A stretch of DNA of 53,743 nt, taken from contig CAIJRN010000044.1 in the NCBI GenBank assembly GCA_903823115.1, positions 1 to 53,743 of the forward strand, in the 5' to 3' direction. Source of the stretch: an uncultured cyanobacterium. Lineage in GTDB: Bacteria; Cyanobacteriota; Cyanobacteriia; PCC-6307; Cyanobiaceae. Of the stretch, positions 35,364 through 45,068 are shown piece by piece. The position numbers and the translations under genes were made by a program. The notes below the pieces were generated by a model that saw nothing but the letters and a program-made list of their open reading frames with translations, had not been told where the DNA came from and did no database searches. Numbering within the stretch: position 1 is the first letter of the stretch; each line of letters starts with the position of its first letter.

Positions 35364-35765
35364 TCAGCTGGAGAGTGACACCGAGCGGGTGAGGTATTCC
35401 TCGATGTAGCGATGGGTCTTGATCGAGGAATCAATAAATCGCAGGCCCGCCTTGCTGCTCATCGCCATGGGTGTCACCCAGCGCACCGTGGCGGGGAAGG
35501 AAACTTTGAGCTGAATGTCGTCATTCCAGACCTCGATTCGCACGAGGTCAGATGGCTTCAGCGGCAGTGTTCCCGTACGGACAACACAGCAGCCACCCTT
35601 GCTGATGTCATGAAGCGTGACGAAGATGCTCTGTTTGTCGGGGAGGGTCATCCGGGCAGGAGTCCCCGATGGCATGCGGCTGCGATCGTTGCTTCTGGGA
35701 TGGAGGGTTGGCTCTTCTGCTTCGCTTTCGGGCTGGCTTGGGGGCACTGACTCGGGTGAGGCCAC
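35364..35765 (-). CDS. PilZ domain protein
   Basis: A 133-residue protein with a PilZ domain, which binds cyclic di-GMP in many bacteria. The RxxxR motif appears as RSNDR near residue 24. The D/N-x-S-x-x-G motif appears as DISKGG near residue 53. The beta-barrel continues with VRIEVWNDDIQLKVSFPATV and KAGLRFIDSS. The spacing between the motifs is typical. The start is GTG 35765. The N-terminal ~20 residues are acidic and probably disordered. It stands alone between the ABC operon and small genes. Confidence 0.85.
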   Translation of the reverse strand: MASPESVPPSQPESEAEEPTLHPRSNDRSRMPSGTPARMTLPDKQSIFVTLHDISKGGCCVVRTGTLPLKPSDLVRIEVWNDDIQLKVSFPATVRWVTPMAMSSKAGLRFIDSSIKTHRYIEEYLTRSVSLSS

Positions 35766-35992
35766 GGTTGATTCATCTAATACTTTCTTTGATCATTGCA
35801 CAATCTCCTCACATACTGGCCGCTGCCGAGGCGGGCTCTCGCCATGTCTGGCGCGGGTGGTTTTGTTGTCACGGGTGCCGCAAGCCAGCTCCTCTGGCTG
35901 ATCCGTCTGTGGCCATGGGGAAGGGCTCCATCGAGCGGAGCCCAGATTCGGTGGCCTGCGGCGGCCGGATCCCAGGTCGCTGGATGCAGGAG

Positions 35993-36094
35993 TCAGCTGT
36001 GTTCCCGCAGGATCTCGGTGCAGGTGGTGATGCACTCGCCGTCGTCTAGTGAGCAGGTAGTGATGCACTCAAAGTAGGCCTCGACCGCATCCAT
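35993..36094 (-). CDS. Small cysteine-repeat protein
   Basis: A 33-residue ORF starting MDAVEAYFECITTCSLDDGE and ending CITTCTEILREHS. The motif ECITTC occurs twice, 11 residues apart, giving two CxxxC pairs that could bind metal or form disulfides. An in-frame ATG at 36196 would add 34 residues (MNNWPANSRDRDLGMN...), but that part lacks any pattern, so the short form is preferred. I recall similar short CxxxC proteins from marine Synechococcus/Prochlorococcus but cannot name the family. Confidence 0.6.
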   Translation of the reverse strand: MDAVEAYFECITTCSLDDGECITTCTEILREHS

Positions 36095-36196
36095 TGGTTG
36101 ATGCTTTTCGTGCCCAAATAGAGTCTTGGAGCCCAGGGAAGATTGGGTATTCATACCCAAGTCGCGATCCCGAGAGTTTGCCGGCCAGTTGTTCAT

Positions 36197-36576
36197 GGTG
36201 TTCCTGTCTCACTGCTGTTCTGACCGTACGACGAATTCCTGGTTTCGGTCACGGTTTGAGCATGAATGCTCATGGTTTTGTGATGAACTATGAAGAGTCT
36301 CCTCTTTCGGCTGGCGCCCCCTGGGCTCTCTGGCGCTGGCGTGTTGGGCCCTGCGCTGTCAGAACCTGGGATGTTGATCCATGACGTTGATCCTCGAAGC
36401 TGATCGGCTCCGGCGAGGCTCGGTTCTGAGGGATTGCCCTGGAGGTCGTTGGAGTACTGCGCCAGATCCTGTTGTCCTTTTCTAGGCCGTGGCTCAGCAG
36501 GCCTCGGCTGCACTTGCCGCATCAGCGCAGGCAGTCTCAGGGGCTGTGGCGTGAATGCCGAGCCCGGGTGCGGGCG
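36197..36576. other. Gene-free interval with a 16-bp palindrome
   Basis: 380 bases without a supported gene. A palindrome TGAGCAT-GA-ATGCTCA lies at 36257-36272 and could be an operator or a short hairpin. Translations in all frames are mixed and lack domains. Confidence 0.5.
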
Positions 36577-36729
36577 ATGAAGTCGCTGGTGCCGATGCTC
36601 GTGCTGGCTTTGGCAAGCCTTCTGGTGGCGATGGTGGCCCGGGCCATCGCTGGTGAGGCGGTTGCCCTGACCCTGTTCCTGACGCTCCTGGTCGGAGGCG
36701 GCATGGTGATGGCCATCAATCGTCGCTGA
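36577..36729 (+). CDS. Small two-helix membrane protein
   Basis: A 50-residue ORF beginning MKSLVPMLVLALASLLVAMV and ending MVMAINRR, with two hydrophobic stretches. It lies 35 bases ahead of the Fur box and in the same direction as feoAB, but the Fur box would separate their promoters. No family is recognised. In GC-rich DNA such hydrophobic ORFs can arise by chance, so support is moderate. Confidence 0.45.
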   Translation: MKSLVPMLVLALASLLVAMVARAIAGEAVALTLFLTLLVGGGMVMAINRR

Positions 36730-36764
36730 GGCTGCCGACGGACCGCCGTCGACCCTGGCCTTAG

Positions 36765-36783
36765 GATAATGAGCATCATTCGC
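36765..36783 (+). promoter_or_regulatory. Fur box upstream of feoAB
   Basis: The 19 bases GATAATGAGCATCATTCGC match the Fur consensus GATAATGATAATCATTATC at 15 of 19 positions, including GATAATGA and TCATT. It lies 45 bases before the feoA start. Iron-bound Fur would repress feoAB when iron is plentiful. Confidence 0.75.
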
Positions 36784-36827
36784 AATAAGCGGCCCTGGCT
36801 CGCCTTCTTCCCTCTGTTCCTGTCCGT

Positions 36828-37073
36828 TTGCGGCTGGTTGATCTGACTGCCGGCGAATCCTGCATGGTCACGGTGCTTGGGGTGGAAGCGGGGCTGCGTC
36901 ATCGGCTGGAGGCGCTCGGTATCAAGCCCGGCCAGCAGGTGAAAGTGCTGCGGCGCGGCTGGTGGTCGGGCCCGATCCATCTGCGCGTCGGCATGACGGA
37001 GTTGATGCTGCGTCGGGTTGACGCTGCCCGCGTCGAGATTTGCGCCGTCGATCCCGGTCGGGTGGCCCCATGA
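36828..37073 (+). CDS. feoA: Ferrous iron transport protein A
   Basis: An 81-residue SH3-like cytoplasmic protein that assists FeoB. The FeoA fold is seen in DLTAGESCMVTVLGVEAGLR, RLEALGIKPGQQVKVLRRG and PIHLRVGMTELMLRRVDA. It starts at TTG 36828, since no ATG precedes the conserved N-terminus. Its TGA overlaps the feoB ATG (ATGA), the usual translational coupling. A Fur box lies upstream. Confidence 0.92.
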   Translation: MRLVDLTAGESCMVTVLGVEAGLRHRLEALGIKPGQQVKVLRRGWWSGPIHLRVGMTELMLRRVDAARVEICAVDPGRVAP

Positions 37074-38923
37074 CCCATGGCCTCGATGCCGCCGGGCTGA
37101 CCCTGGTGCCTGGTCAGGCCACGGTGGCGGTGGTGGGCATGCCCAACACGGGTAAATCCACGCTCTTCACCCAGCTCACCTCAGCCCATGCCCATATCGG
37201 GAACTGGCCCGGGCTGACGGTGGATTTGATGCAGGCGGAGCTGAATCTTGAGGGACGCAGCGTCCAGCTGGTGGATTTACCGGGCATCTATGACCTGCGC
37301 GGCCACTCGGAGGATGAGGCCGTTGTGCGTCGCTTTCTCGAGTCCACTTCGGTGGATCTGGTGGTGGTCATCCTCAACGCCTCCCAGATCGATCGTCAGC
37401 TCAGACTGGCCCTGCAGGTGCGGCAGCTGGGCCTGCCGGCGTTGTTGTTGTTGAACATGGCCGATGAGGCCAGGCGTTTCGGCGTCGGCATCGACCTCGA
37501 CCAGCTCGCTCGCCAACTGGAGCTGCCGGTGCTGTTGATCAGCGCCAAGTACCGCCAGGGTCTGGCTCAGGCCCGCCAGGCCATCGCCAGGGAGCTGACG
37601 GCTGCCGTGCCTGGCGCGGCTTGCCCGGTGCGGGATCTGGAGATCAGGCTGGCCGCGGCGGATGACGACCTGGCCGGCTCGATGGAGTCCATCCTCCGGG
37701 CCGCTGTTACCTTCCCGGCCCAGTGGCGCGACGCCCTGACCCGCCGGCTGGATCGTTGGCTGTTGCATCCCGTGCTGGGCCTGCCGATCTTCTTTCTGGT
37801 GATGGCCCTGATGTTTCAGACCATCTATGCCCTGGGGGTGCCGATGCAGGGGGCCCTGGGCACCCTGATTTCGAATTTCAGCCAGTACGTTCTCAGCCCC
37901 TTGCTGGTCAGTTGGCCGCCCTTCCTGCGGGGGTTCATCATCGATGGACTGGTGCTGGGAATCGGCACGGTCAGCGCCTTTCTGCCGGTGATCTTCCTGT
38001 TCTTTCTCGCCATGGGTGTGGTGGAGGACAGCGGCTATCTCTCGCGGGCTGCGTTTCTGATGGATGCCTTCATGGAGCGGCTGGGGCTCGATGGCCGCAG
38101 CTTTGTGCTGTCTTTGATGGGCTTCGGCTGCAATGTGCCGGCAATTCTCGGCACCAGGGTGATGCGCTCGAGTGGATTGCGGCTGCTCTCGATGCTGATC
38201 ATTCCCTTCTCGCTCTGCTCAGCTCGCCTCAATGTCTTTCTGTTCATGGCGTCGGTGTTCTTTGCGCCGCGCCAGGCTGCCCTGGTGATCTTCGGGCTCT
38301 ATCTGCTCAGTTTTGGCGCTGCGATTCTGACGGCACTGCTGTTCAAGGGACGCTTTGCCAGTGAAGAGGCCCTGGTGCTGGAGCTGCCTCCCTATCGTCT
38401 GCCGACGATCCCCCAGGTGCTGCGCCGGGCCTGGGCGGAGGTGCGCCATTTCTGGTTCTGGGCCCGTCGGTTCATCATCTTCGGCGTGGTGAGCATCTGG
38501 TTGCTCAACAACCTGCCCCTCGGTGTCGCCCCCGCTTCCGCCCAGTCCCTTTCCGGTCACCTGGGCGAGCTGCTGCAGCCCCTCCTGGCACCGATCGGCA
38601 TCAATCCCAGGTTGACGGTGGCGCTGGTCTTCGGCTTCATCGCCAAGGAGATTGTGCTGGGCGGCCTGGCAGTGATCTATGGCCAGACCGCCAGCAGCGG
38701 TGCACTCGGACACGCCCTGGCCAGCGAGGTGAGCTGGGTGCAGGCGGTGAGCTTCATGCTGTTCACTCTGCTCTACACCCCCTGTCTTTCCACGGTGGCG
38801 GTGATTCGAACGGAGTCAAAACGACTCGGCTTCACTATATTTTCCGTGCTCTGGTCGCTGATCCTGGCCTGGTTGGTCAGTTTTTGCTTTTATCAACTGG
38901 CCTGGCTCGTGGGTTGGCGTTGA
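37070..38923 (+). CDS. feoB: Ferrous iron transporter B
   Basis: A 617-residue Fe2+ permease with an N-terminal GTPase domain and a C-terminal membrane domain of about eight helices. G1 is VAVVGMPNTGKSTLFTQLTS, G3 is VDLPGIYDLRGHSEDEAVV, and G4 is LLNMADEARRF. The membrane gate motifs GFGCNVPAILGTRVMRS and LLYTPCLSTVAVIRTES are intact. It is shorter than the ~770-residue E. coli protein, as usual for cyanobacteria. ATG 37070 is set by overlap with the feoA stop. Confidence 0.95.
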   Translation: MTHGLDAAGLTLVPGQATVAVVGMPNTGKSTLFTQLTSAHAHIGNWPGLTVDLMQAELNLEGRSVQLVDLPGIYDLRGHSEDEAVVRRFLESTSVDLVVVILNASQIDRQLRLALQVRQLGLPALLLLNMADEARRFGVGIDLDQLARQLELPVLLISAKYRQGLAQARQAIARELTAAVPGAACPVRDLEIRLAAADDDLAGSMESILRAAVTFPAQWRDALTRRLDRWLLHPVLGLPIFFLVMALMFQTIYALGVPMQGALGTLISNFSQYVLSPLLVSWPPFLRGFIIDGLVLGIGTVSAFLPVIFLFFLAMGVVEDSGYLSRAAFLMDAFMERLGLDGRSFVLSLMGFGCNVPAILGTRVMRSSGLRLLSMLIIPFSLCSARLNVFLFMASVFFAPRQAALVIFGLYLLSFGAAILTALLFKGRFASEEALVLELPPYRLPTIPQVLRRAWAEVRHFWFWARRFIIFGVVSIWLLNNLPLGVAPASAQSLSGHLGELLQPLLAPIGINPRLTVALVFGFIAKEIVLGGLAVIYGQTASSGALGHALASEVSWVQAVSFMLFTLLYTPCLSTVAVIRTESKRLGFTIFSVLWSLILAWLVSFCFYQLAWLVGWR

Positions 38924-39777
38924 GAGTTGGTCGCGTCGGTCCATGCTTGATCCAGCTTATGTATTGGTGGTTGAAAGGCGTCGGCGATTCGCGTCAGCGG
39001 TGACATTGGGGCAGGATTTTTGATGTCCTGAAAAGTCTCATAGGCTGTTTGCTGAGTGGATTTTGTGGTCAATATGCTTTTCTGGGATAGCATTGATTGA
39101 GCTTGCTTGCCGAGTCGCTTGTGTGACTATCGGGGTGTTTTGGCTGGCGCTAGGTTTAATCTTTGGTAAAAATCTAGGGGCATCCATGGCTTTTGTTTCT
39201 CAATATGCTCTCTTCTTGATTCGTCGGGATGCTGGAAATCGGGGTTTCGGGGTGATGGAAGGGTGACTTCTTTTGCCGTGGAGGAATGGTCTGTTCTGCT
39301 GCTCAATGGCAGCTGGATTGTGACGGCGAGTTGCGCTTGGCTGCCGTTGTATTGCTTCCTGGGTCTTGGCCTGCAGTTCTGGGCTGTAGTGACTCAACGT
39401 TTTTGCTCAAATCTGGGGGAGGGGACACCGTCTGCGCAACCGCTATCTGCTCGGTTGAGGATGCTGTTATCAATGCTTCTGTCCAGGTGTGTCTGTTTTT
39501 ATGGCTGATTCCTGCCGTTCTGTGACAATCGTTGCTGTCCTGGTCGAGGTGCAAAAAACACAATCAGCGACTGAGTGTTGCTTTCGATTTGAAGGCTGTT
39601 GGCTGGTTTGGCGGCGCTTGTGCGGCGCTTGGACCCCTATCCCCCTTCTTCCGCTCCATTGGTCTTCGCAAGTTGGCTGCTTGCATGGACTCGGCCTTCT
39701 CTGTGACTGGTCTCAAGAGTGTGAGCTTGGTAGTCTGCGCTGGTACCGCTAGAGCACAGTCCGTGCTTTCTCCTCCC
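38924..39777. other. AT-richer, gene-poor interval
   Basis: 854 bases visibly richer in A/T than the rest of the window, especially 38930-39580. Short open frames exist (for example 39063-39266 plus, hydrophobic, with a TTG start), but none has a recognised domain or start context. No inverted repeats marking an insertion element were seen. It may be decayed acquired DNA. Confidence 0.6.
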
Positions 39778-40002
39778 ATGCGATTCACGCTTCCCCTTGC
39801 CATGTTGGCCGCGACTTTAATCGCGATTCCCGCGGCGTCAGCCAAGGTGGTGGCCCAGGGCAAGCCCAGCCCTGGTGGTTTCTTCTGGCAGAAGAATGAG
39901 AAGGCCGATGGCAGTATCCAATTCCTGTGTCGATCCACCAAGACCTCAGGCATTCAGAAGAATGCCCAATGCGATGGAGCCAGGGCCGTCAAGCCACGCT
40001 GA
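39778..40002 (+). CDS. Small secreted protein, unknown function
   Basis: A 74-residue ORF with a clear signal peptide (MRFTLPLAMLAATLIAIPAA, then a likely cleavage after SASA-K/AxA near residue 22). The mature part is ~52 residues, basic, with two cysteines (FLCRSTK; NAQCDGAR) that could pair. I recognise no family. A longer in-frame reading upstream to 39532 is unlikely because it buries the signal peptide. It is followed by a PAS-porin ORF 157 bases on. Confidence 0.7.
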   Translation: MRFTLPLAMLAATLIAIPAASAKVVAQGKPSPGGFFWQKNEKADGSIQFLCRSTKTSGIQKNAQCDGARAVKPR

Positions 40003-40159
40003 AGCCAAATGTCCACCTGGCCTGCCCGCAGTTTCCTGTTGATATGGGTGTCCTGTCGGTCCAGATCCGATAGCCCGTGGCGTCAAGGCGGCAGCTTGGA
40101 GTGTTTGTCAAACCATGGATCACCCAACGCTGAGATGCTGAACATGCAGGCCGCAAACC

Positions 40160-42394
40160 ATGGTGCAGACCCTTGATCGACCCGGTCAATCGTTGGCTCT
40201 ATTGCAGGATCTCTGCGAGAACACCAGTGATCTGATTCAGGTTATCGGTATCGATGGGGGCGTCCAGCTGGTGAATCCTGCCTGGTACCGCAGCCTGGAC
40301 TATGGCCCTGAGCAAGCCTTGGTGCTCAATGTCTTTGCCTTGATTGCTCCCGATCACCTGCATCGCTGTCAGCTCGTCTTCCAGTCTCTGACGGCAGGCC
40401 AGCCCAGTCAGTCAATCAGCTGTGCCTTGATCACCGGTGCCGGCACTCTTATTGCCCTGGAAGGCCAGCCGGATGTGCCTTTTGATCAGAATCAGCCGGC
40501 TGCCGTGCGCCGCATCCTCCGCGATATCAGCGACCGCCAGCAGGTCGAGTATGCCGTGCGTCAACTGAATGCCACGCTTGAGCAAAAGGTGCACGAGCGC
40601 ACGGTTCAGCTGCTGAACAGCGAGAAACGGCTGCACGAGGCCCAGAGGGTCGCCAATGTCGGCGATTGGGATCGAAATCTGGCCAGTGGCACTCTCGTCT
40701 GCTCGGATCAGATCTGTCGTATCCATGGCGCTGACATCCTGCGAGGCCTGGGGGTGGAATTGGCCCAGGGGTTTCTTGCTGTCCCGGCCATGCCGGAGCC
40801 GGAGCAGCGCTGCCGGGCAACGCCGGTGTGCAGGGCAAGGCCGATGGGCTGGGCAAAGCCGATGGGCTGGGCAAAGCCGATGGGCTGGGCAAAGCCGATG
40901 GGCTGGGCAAAGCCGTGGCGAGCGGGGTGGTTGAGGTGCCTGGGCAGTGCTGCCCTGATCATGGCCACGTCCATCGGCCCCGCGAAGGCGGCAGATCCCC
41001 AGACGCCGCTGGTTACAGCTGCGGGCCCGCCCCAGTCGGCGCTGCCGGTCAAACCGCTGATCCCAACAGCGCCAGCTTCAACAGTCCTGCCCCCGTCCGT
41101 GGCGTCAGCGGCAGTGGCAGCCTTGGCAACGGCAGCAGTGGCAACCGCGGCAGTGGCAACCGCGGCAGCGGCAGGGACGCTGCCCCCATCGGCCCAGCCC
41201 GAGCCGCCCCTGGCCTTGGCCCAGTCCTGGCCCACGCTCAATGGGCTGCTCAAGCTGCCGTCCTGGATCAATCTGGCGCTCAGTTACCAGGCTGACGGCT
41301 TCCTCAATCCCAGCGGCGGCCTGGTTCAAGGCCGCAACTCGATTCAGCAGACCACGCTTGATGCCAGCTTCAGCAGTGGCTTCGGCAAGGAGCAGCAGCG
41401 CTGGAGTGAGCTCGATCACTGGCGGGTTCACGGGGAGCTTGCCCTTGTCAGCGGTGTTGCCGGCTATGGCCAACGGATCGGCGCGGCCTTCCCGCTGACA
41501 GCCCTGGATAGCCCCACCGGTTTCTGGATCACCGAGGCCAGCATCGAGCGGCTTGGTGAGGCCGTGGATGTCAAGGCGGGCCTGTTTTCACTGGATCCTG
41601 GCTTCGTCAACGCGCCGGTGTTGAACAGTTATCTGAATACGGTTTTCAACGATGTTCTCAATCTCAATCAGCCAGGCTTGCCGATCAACCCCTATGTGGC
41701 GCCGGGGCTTGAGCTGCACTGGCGGCCGGCCGCCGCCGATCCGACCTTGCCCGGCGATAGCGGTGCCTTGGGCGAATGGCATTACGCCGCCTATGTCCTC
41801 AATCCCAGCATCCATGTGGCAGCCCTGCTGGGGGTCGTGCCCAATGAACCGAGCTTTGCGGGCCATTTGCAGGTGCTGCAGTGGCGCTTCGATCGTCTGC
41901 CCGGGGCCCGGCGGCTGGTGGCGCCGATTCGCCAGCGGGGCCAATCCCTCACCCGCATGCTGCCGGTGCCCTTGTTACAGCTGGGTGGTGGTTATGTCGC
42001 CGATGACAGCAGCGGCGTGATTCTGCCGATGCTGTTTGGCTCGCTCACTCTGGCGCCCGAGTTGCCGATCGGCCTGGACAACCGGCTCTGGCTCGGACTC
42101 AGCGGCGGCAATCAAGCGGGCGGCAATCCCGTCACGCTGTTCGGCAGCGGTGGCTGGCTCTGCCAGGGCCTGATTGCCGGGCGCCCCTTTGATGTGCTGT
42201 CCCTGGGCTTTGGTCGCAGCAGCTTCAACCAGCAATTGCTGGCGGGCCTGCGGCCGCAATCGCTGCTGGAGCTCAACTACAGCTTCAATCTCAACAGCAG
42301 CCTGTCGCTGCAACCGGTGCTGCAGTGGATCCAGGCTCCGGCAAGTATTGGCTCGATTCTGGCGCTGGGCCTGCAGCTGCAGCTGCAGTTCTGA
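40160..42394 (+). CDS. PAS-domain sequence joined in frame to an OprB-like porin
   Basis: A 744-codon frame with two unrelated parts. Residues ~10-135 form a PAS sensor domain with trailing PAC region (VRRILRDISDRQQVEYAVRQ) and a coiled linker. A second PAS begins at LHEAQRVANVGDWDRNLASG but breaks off after about 45 residues. Then come four perfect MGWAKP repeats (229-252) and a signal-peptide-like stretch (GWLRCLGSAALIMATSIGPA, then KAAD). An Ala/Pro-rich linker precedes a beta-rich outer-membrane domain (about 375-744) that resembles carbohydrate-selective OprB porins and ends in LQLQLQF with C-terminal Phe. A porin would need its signal peptide at the N-terminus, so translation may really start at a repeat ATG. 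Confidence 0.7.
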   Translation: MVQTLDRPGQSLALLQDLCENTSDLIQVIGIDGGVQLVNPAWYRSLDYGPEQALVLNVFALIAPDHLHRCQLVFQSLTAGQPSQSISCALITGAGTLIALEGQPDVPFDQNQPAAVRRILRDISDRQQVEYAVRQLNATLEQKVHERTVQLLNSEKRLHEAQRVANVGDWDRNLASGTLVCSDQICRIHGADILRGLGVELAQGFLAVPAMPEPEQRCRATPVCRARPMGWAKPMGWAKPMGWAKPMGWAKPWRAGWLRCLGSAALIMATSIGPAKAADPQTPLVTAAGPPQSALPVKPLIPTAPASTVLPPSVASAAVAALATAAVATAAVATAAAAGTLPPSAQPEPPLALAQSWPTLNGLLKLPSWINLALSYQADGFLNPSGGLVQGRNSIQQTTLDASFSSGFGKEQQRWSELDHWRVHGELALVSGVAGYGQRIGAAFPLTALDSPTGFWITEASIERLGEAVDVKAGLFSLDPGFVNAPVLNSYLNTVFNDVLNLNQPGLPINPYVAPGLELHWRPAAADPTLPGDSGALGEWHYAAYVLNPSIHVAALLGVVPNEPSFAGHLQVLQWRFDRLPGARRLVAPIRQRGQSLTRMLPVPLLQLGGGYVADDSSGVILPMLFGSLTLAPELPIGLDNRLWLGLSGGNQAGGNPVTLFGSGGWLCQGLIAGRPFDVLSLGFGRSSFNQQLLAGLRPQSLLELNYSFNLNSSLSLQPVLQWIQAPASIGSILALGLQLQLQF
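40843..40914 (+). repeat. Four perfect 18-bp tandem repeats
   Basis: The unit gatgggctgggcaaagcc occurs four times without a mismatch, preceded by the partial copy gcaaggcc. In the frame of the surrounding gene each encodes M-G-W-A-K-P; because 18 is a multiple of three, copy-number change would keep the frame. It sits exactly at the junction between PAS and porin parts. Confidence 0.97.
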
Positions 42395-43771
<1,377 letters not shown>

Positions 43772-44199
43772 GGATGGAGCGCAATCTGTGAGGGCTCTCA
43801 GTATCTGTGACGCGGCCCGCAGCCTGATTTCGCTCTGCCGTCACCATGTCGGGCGCGGTCGGTCGGAGTCTGCCGCTCTGCGGGGCTGCTCAATCGGCCT
43901 GAGAACGGCCCGATCGATCTCGCTGCGGTGAGGATGATCCGCGGCAACATGGCCTCTGATCCAGCGGCCGGCACCGCTGCTGTTGCCGATCCTTGACTCA
44001 AGCCTGAATACACGCCGGCCTTCCTGCGGCGAATGCAGATTCGGCGCCAGGAGCCCGTGATCATGCCGGTGGCAGCCGTCGTGGCTGGCGCGATTTCCAT
44101 CCTTTGCCCAGCTCAGGCCGCTGGGCTGGCGGCCATTCCAGGGTGTTGCCTTCAGGTTCCCAGGCAAGGCGATGCGTGGATCGACGACTGACAACCGGA
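43772..44199. other. Gene-free interval upstream of the MtaD-type gene
   Basis: 428 bases with no frame that looks coding; open frames on both strands are Arg/Pro/Ala-rich. It should hold the promoter of the deaminase gene at its low-coordinate end. No terminator with a T-run was found after the LuxR-type gene. Confidence 0.5.
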
Positions 44200-44490
44200 T
44201 CACCGGCTGCATGGCTGATTCAACGATGGCGCGGACTGCTGTTGAGCCAGGGCCCACAGCAGCAACTGGCTGCGGCTGCGGCAACCGGTTTTGGCCAGCA
44301 GGCTCGACACGTGGCTTTCGACCGTGCGCGGACTGAGCACGAGTTCGGCCGCGATGCTGCGGTTGCTGCCGCCGCGGCGGACCAGCTGCAGAACCCTGTC
44401 TTCAGCGGGGGTGATCGGGCTCAGGAGCCAGAGGGGACAGGCCTGCGCCGTTGAGGCCGAGCCAGGGGACGGGGACACGAGCAGAGCCAC
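44200..44490 (-). CDS. LuxR-type helix-turn-helix protein without receiver domain
   Basis: A 96-residue protein consisting of a LuxR DNA-binding domain from about residue 25 to 83 (LSPITPAEDRVLQLVRRGGS; NRSIAAELVLSPRTVESHVS; LLAKTGCRSRSQLLLWAL). No receiver or autoinducer domain precedes it, and the N-terminal ~20 residues are low-complexity. It may be a stand-alone regulator or the remnant of a longer gene. The start is GTG 44490. It lies 108 bases downstream of minE. Confidence 0.75.
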   Translation of the reverse strand: MALLVSPSPGSASTAQACPLWLLSPITPAEDRVLQLVRRGGSNRSIAAELVLSPRTVESHVSSLLAKTGCRSRSQLLLWALAQQQSAPSLNQPCSR

Positions 44491-44598
44491 GGATCTGTCT
44501 GAAGTCTTCCCATCGGCCGACCCTGGAGCCTGCAGGGCTCACGGCTGGCCAGGGCGGTGGAGTGCCCCAGCCCGGAGATCCCTCGGTGAGGGCGCAGC

Positions 44599-45063
44599 TC
44601 AGGGCTGGCTGGCCGCAGAGGTTTCGCCCCTCTCGGCGGCGCTGCCGTCCTGCAGCGCATCGGCCCCTGGCGTGACGGCCGTGGCTGGTGGGCTGGCCGT
44701 GCCAGCTTCGGGGTTCTCGGCGGCATTGTCGAGGCTGGCTGCGGATTCCTTGGCTCCGGTATCGGGCCCGCCCGGCTTGCCGCTGCCAATGGGCAGCGGG
44801 AACTCCCGGGTGCGCTTGATCGGCAGGTTGGCCAGCAGGGCTGTGACCCGATCCTCGGTTTCCAGACTCACATCGCAGCTCTCGATGTCAATTTCCACGT
44901 AGCGCTGCACCACTTCGAGAATCTCGCGGCGCATCTGCTCCAGCAGCTCGGGGTTCAGGTCGCTGCGGTCGTGGGCCAGCACCAGCTGTAGCCGTTGCCG
45001 GGCCATGGTGCCGCTGGGCTTCTCTCGTCCCAGCAGGCGATTGATGAAATCGAGCACGGTCAT
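44599..45063 (-). CDS. minE: Cell division topological specificity factor MinE, with long tail
   Basis: A 154-residue MinE. The conserved part covers residues 1-88: [12 protein letters not shown] membrane-targeting helix, [20 protein letters not shown], then [18 protein letters not shown]. It drives MinD off the membrane and creates oscillation that places the division site. About 65 extra residues, rich in Ala, Gly, Pro and Glu, follow the usual end. Its start is 5 bases after the minD stop. ATG 45063 is fixed by homology; a longer reading is a minD shadow. Confidence 0.94.
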   Translation of the reverse strand: MTVLDFINRLLGREKPSGTMARQRLQLVLAHDRSDLNPELLEQMRREILEVVQRYVEIDIESCDVSLETEDRVTALLANLPIKRTREFPLPIGSGKPGGPDTGAKESAASLDNAAENPEAGTASPPATAVTPGADALQDGSAAERGETSAASQP

Positions 45064-45068
45064 GGCCG

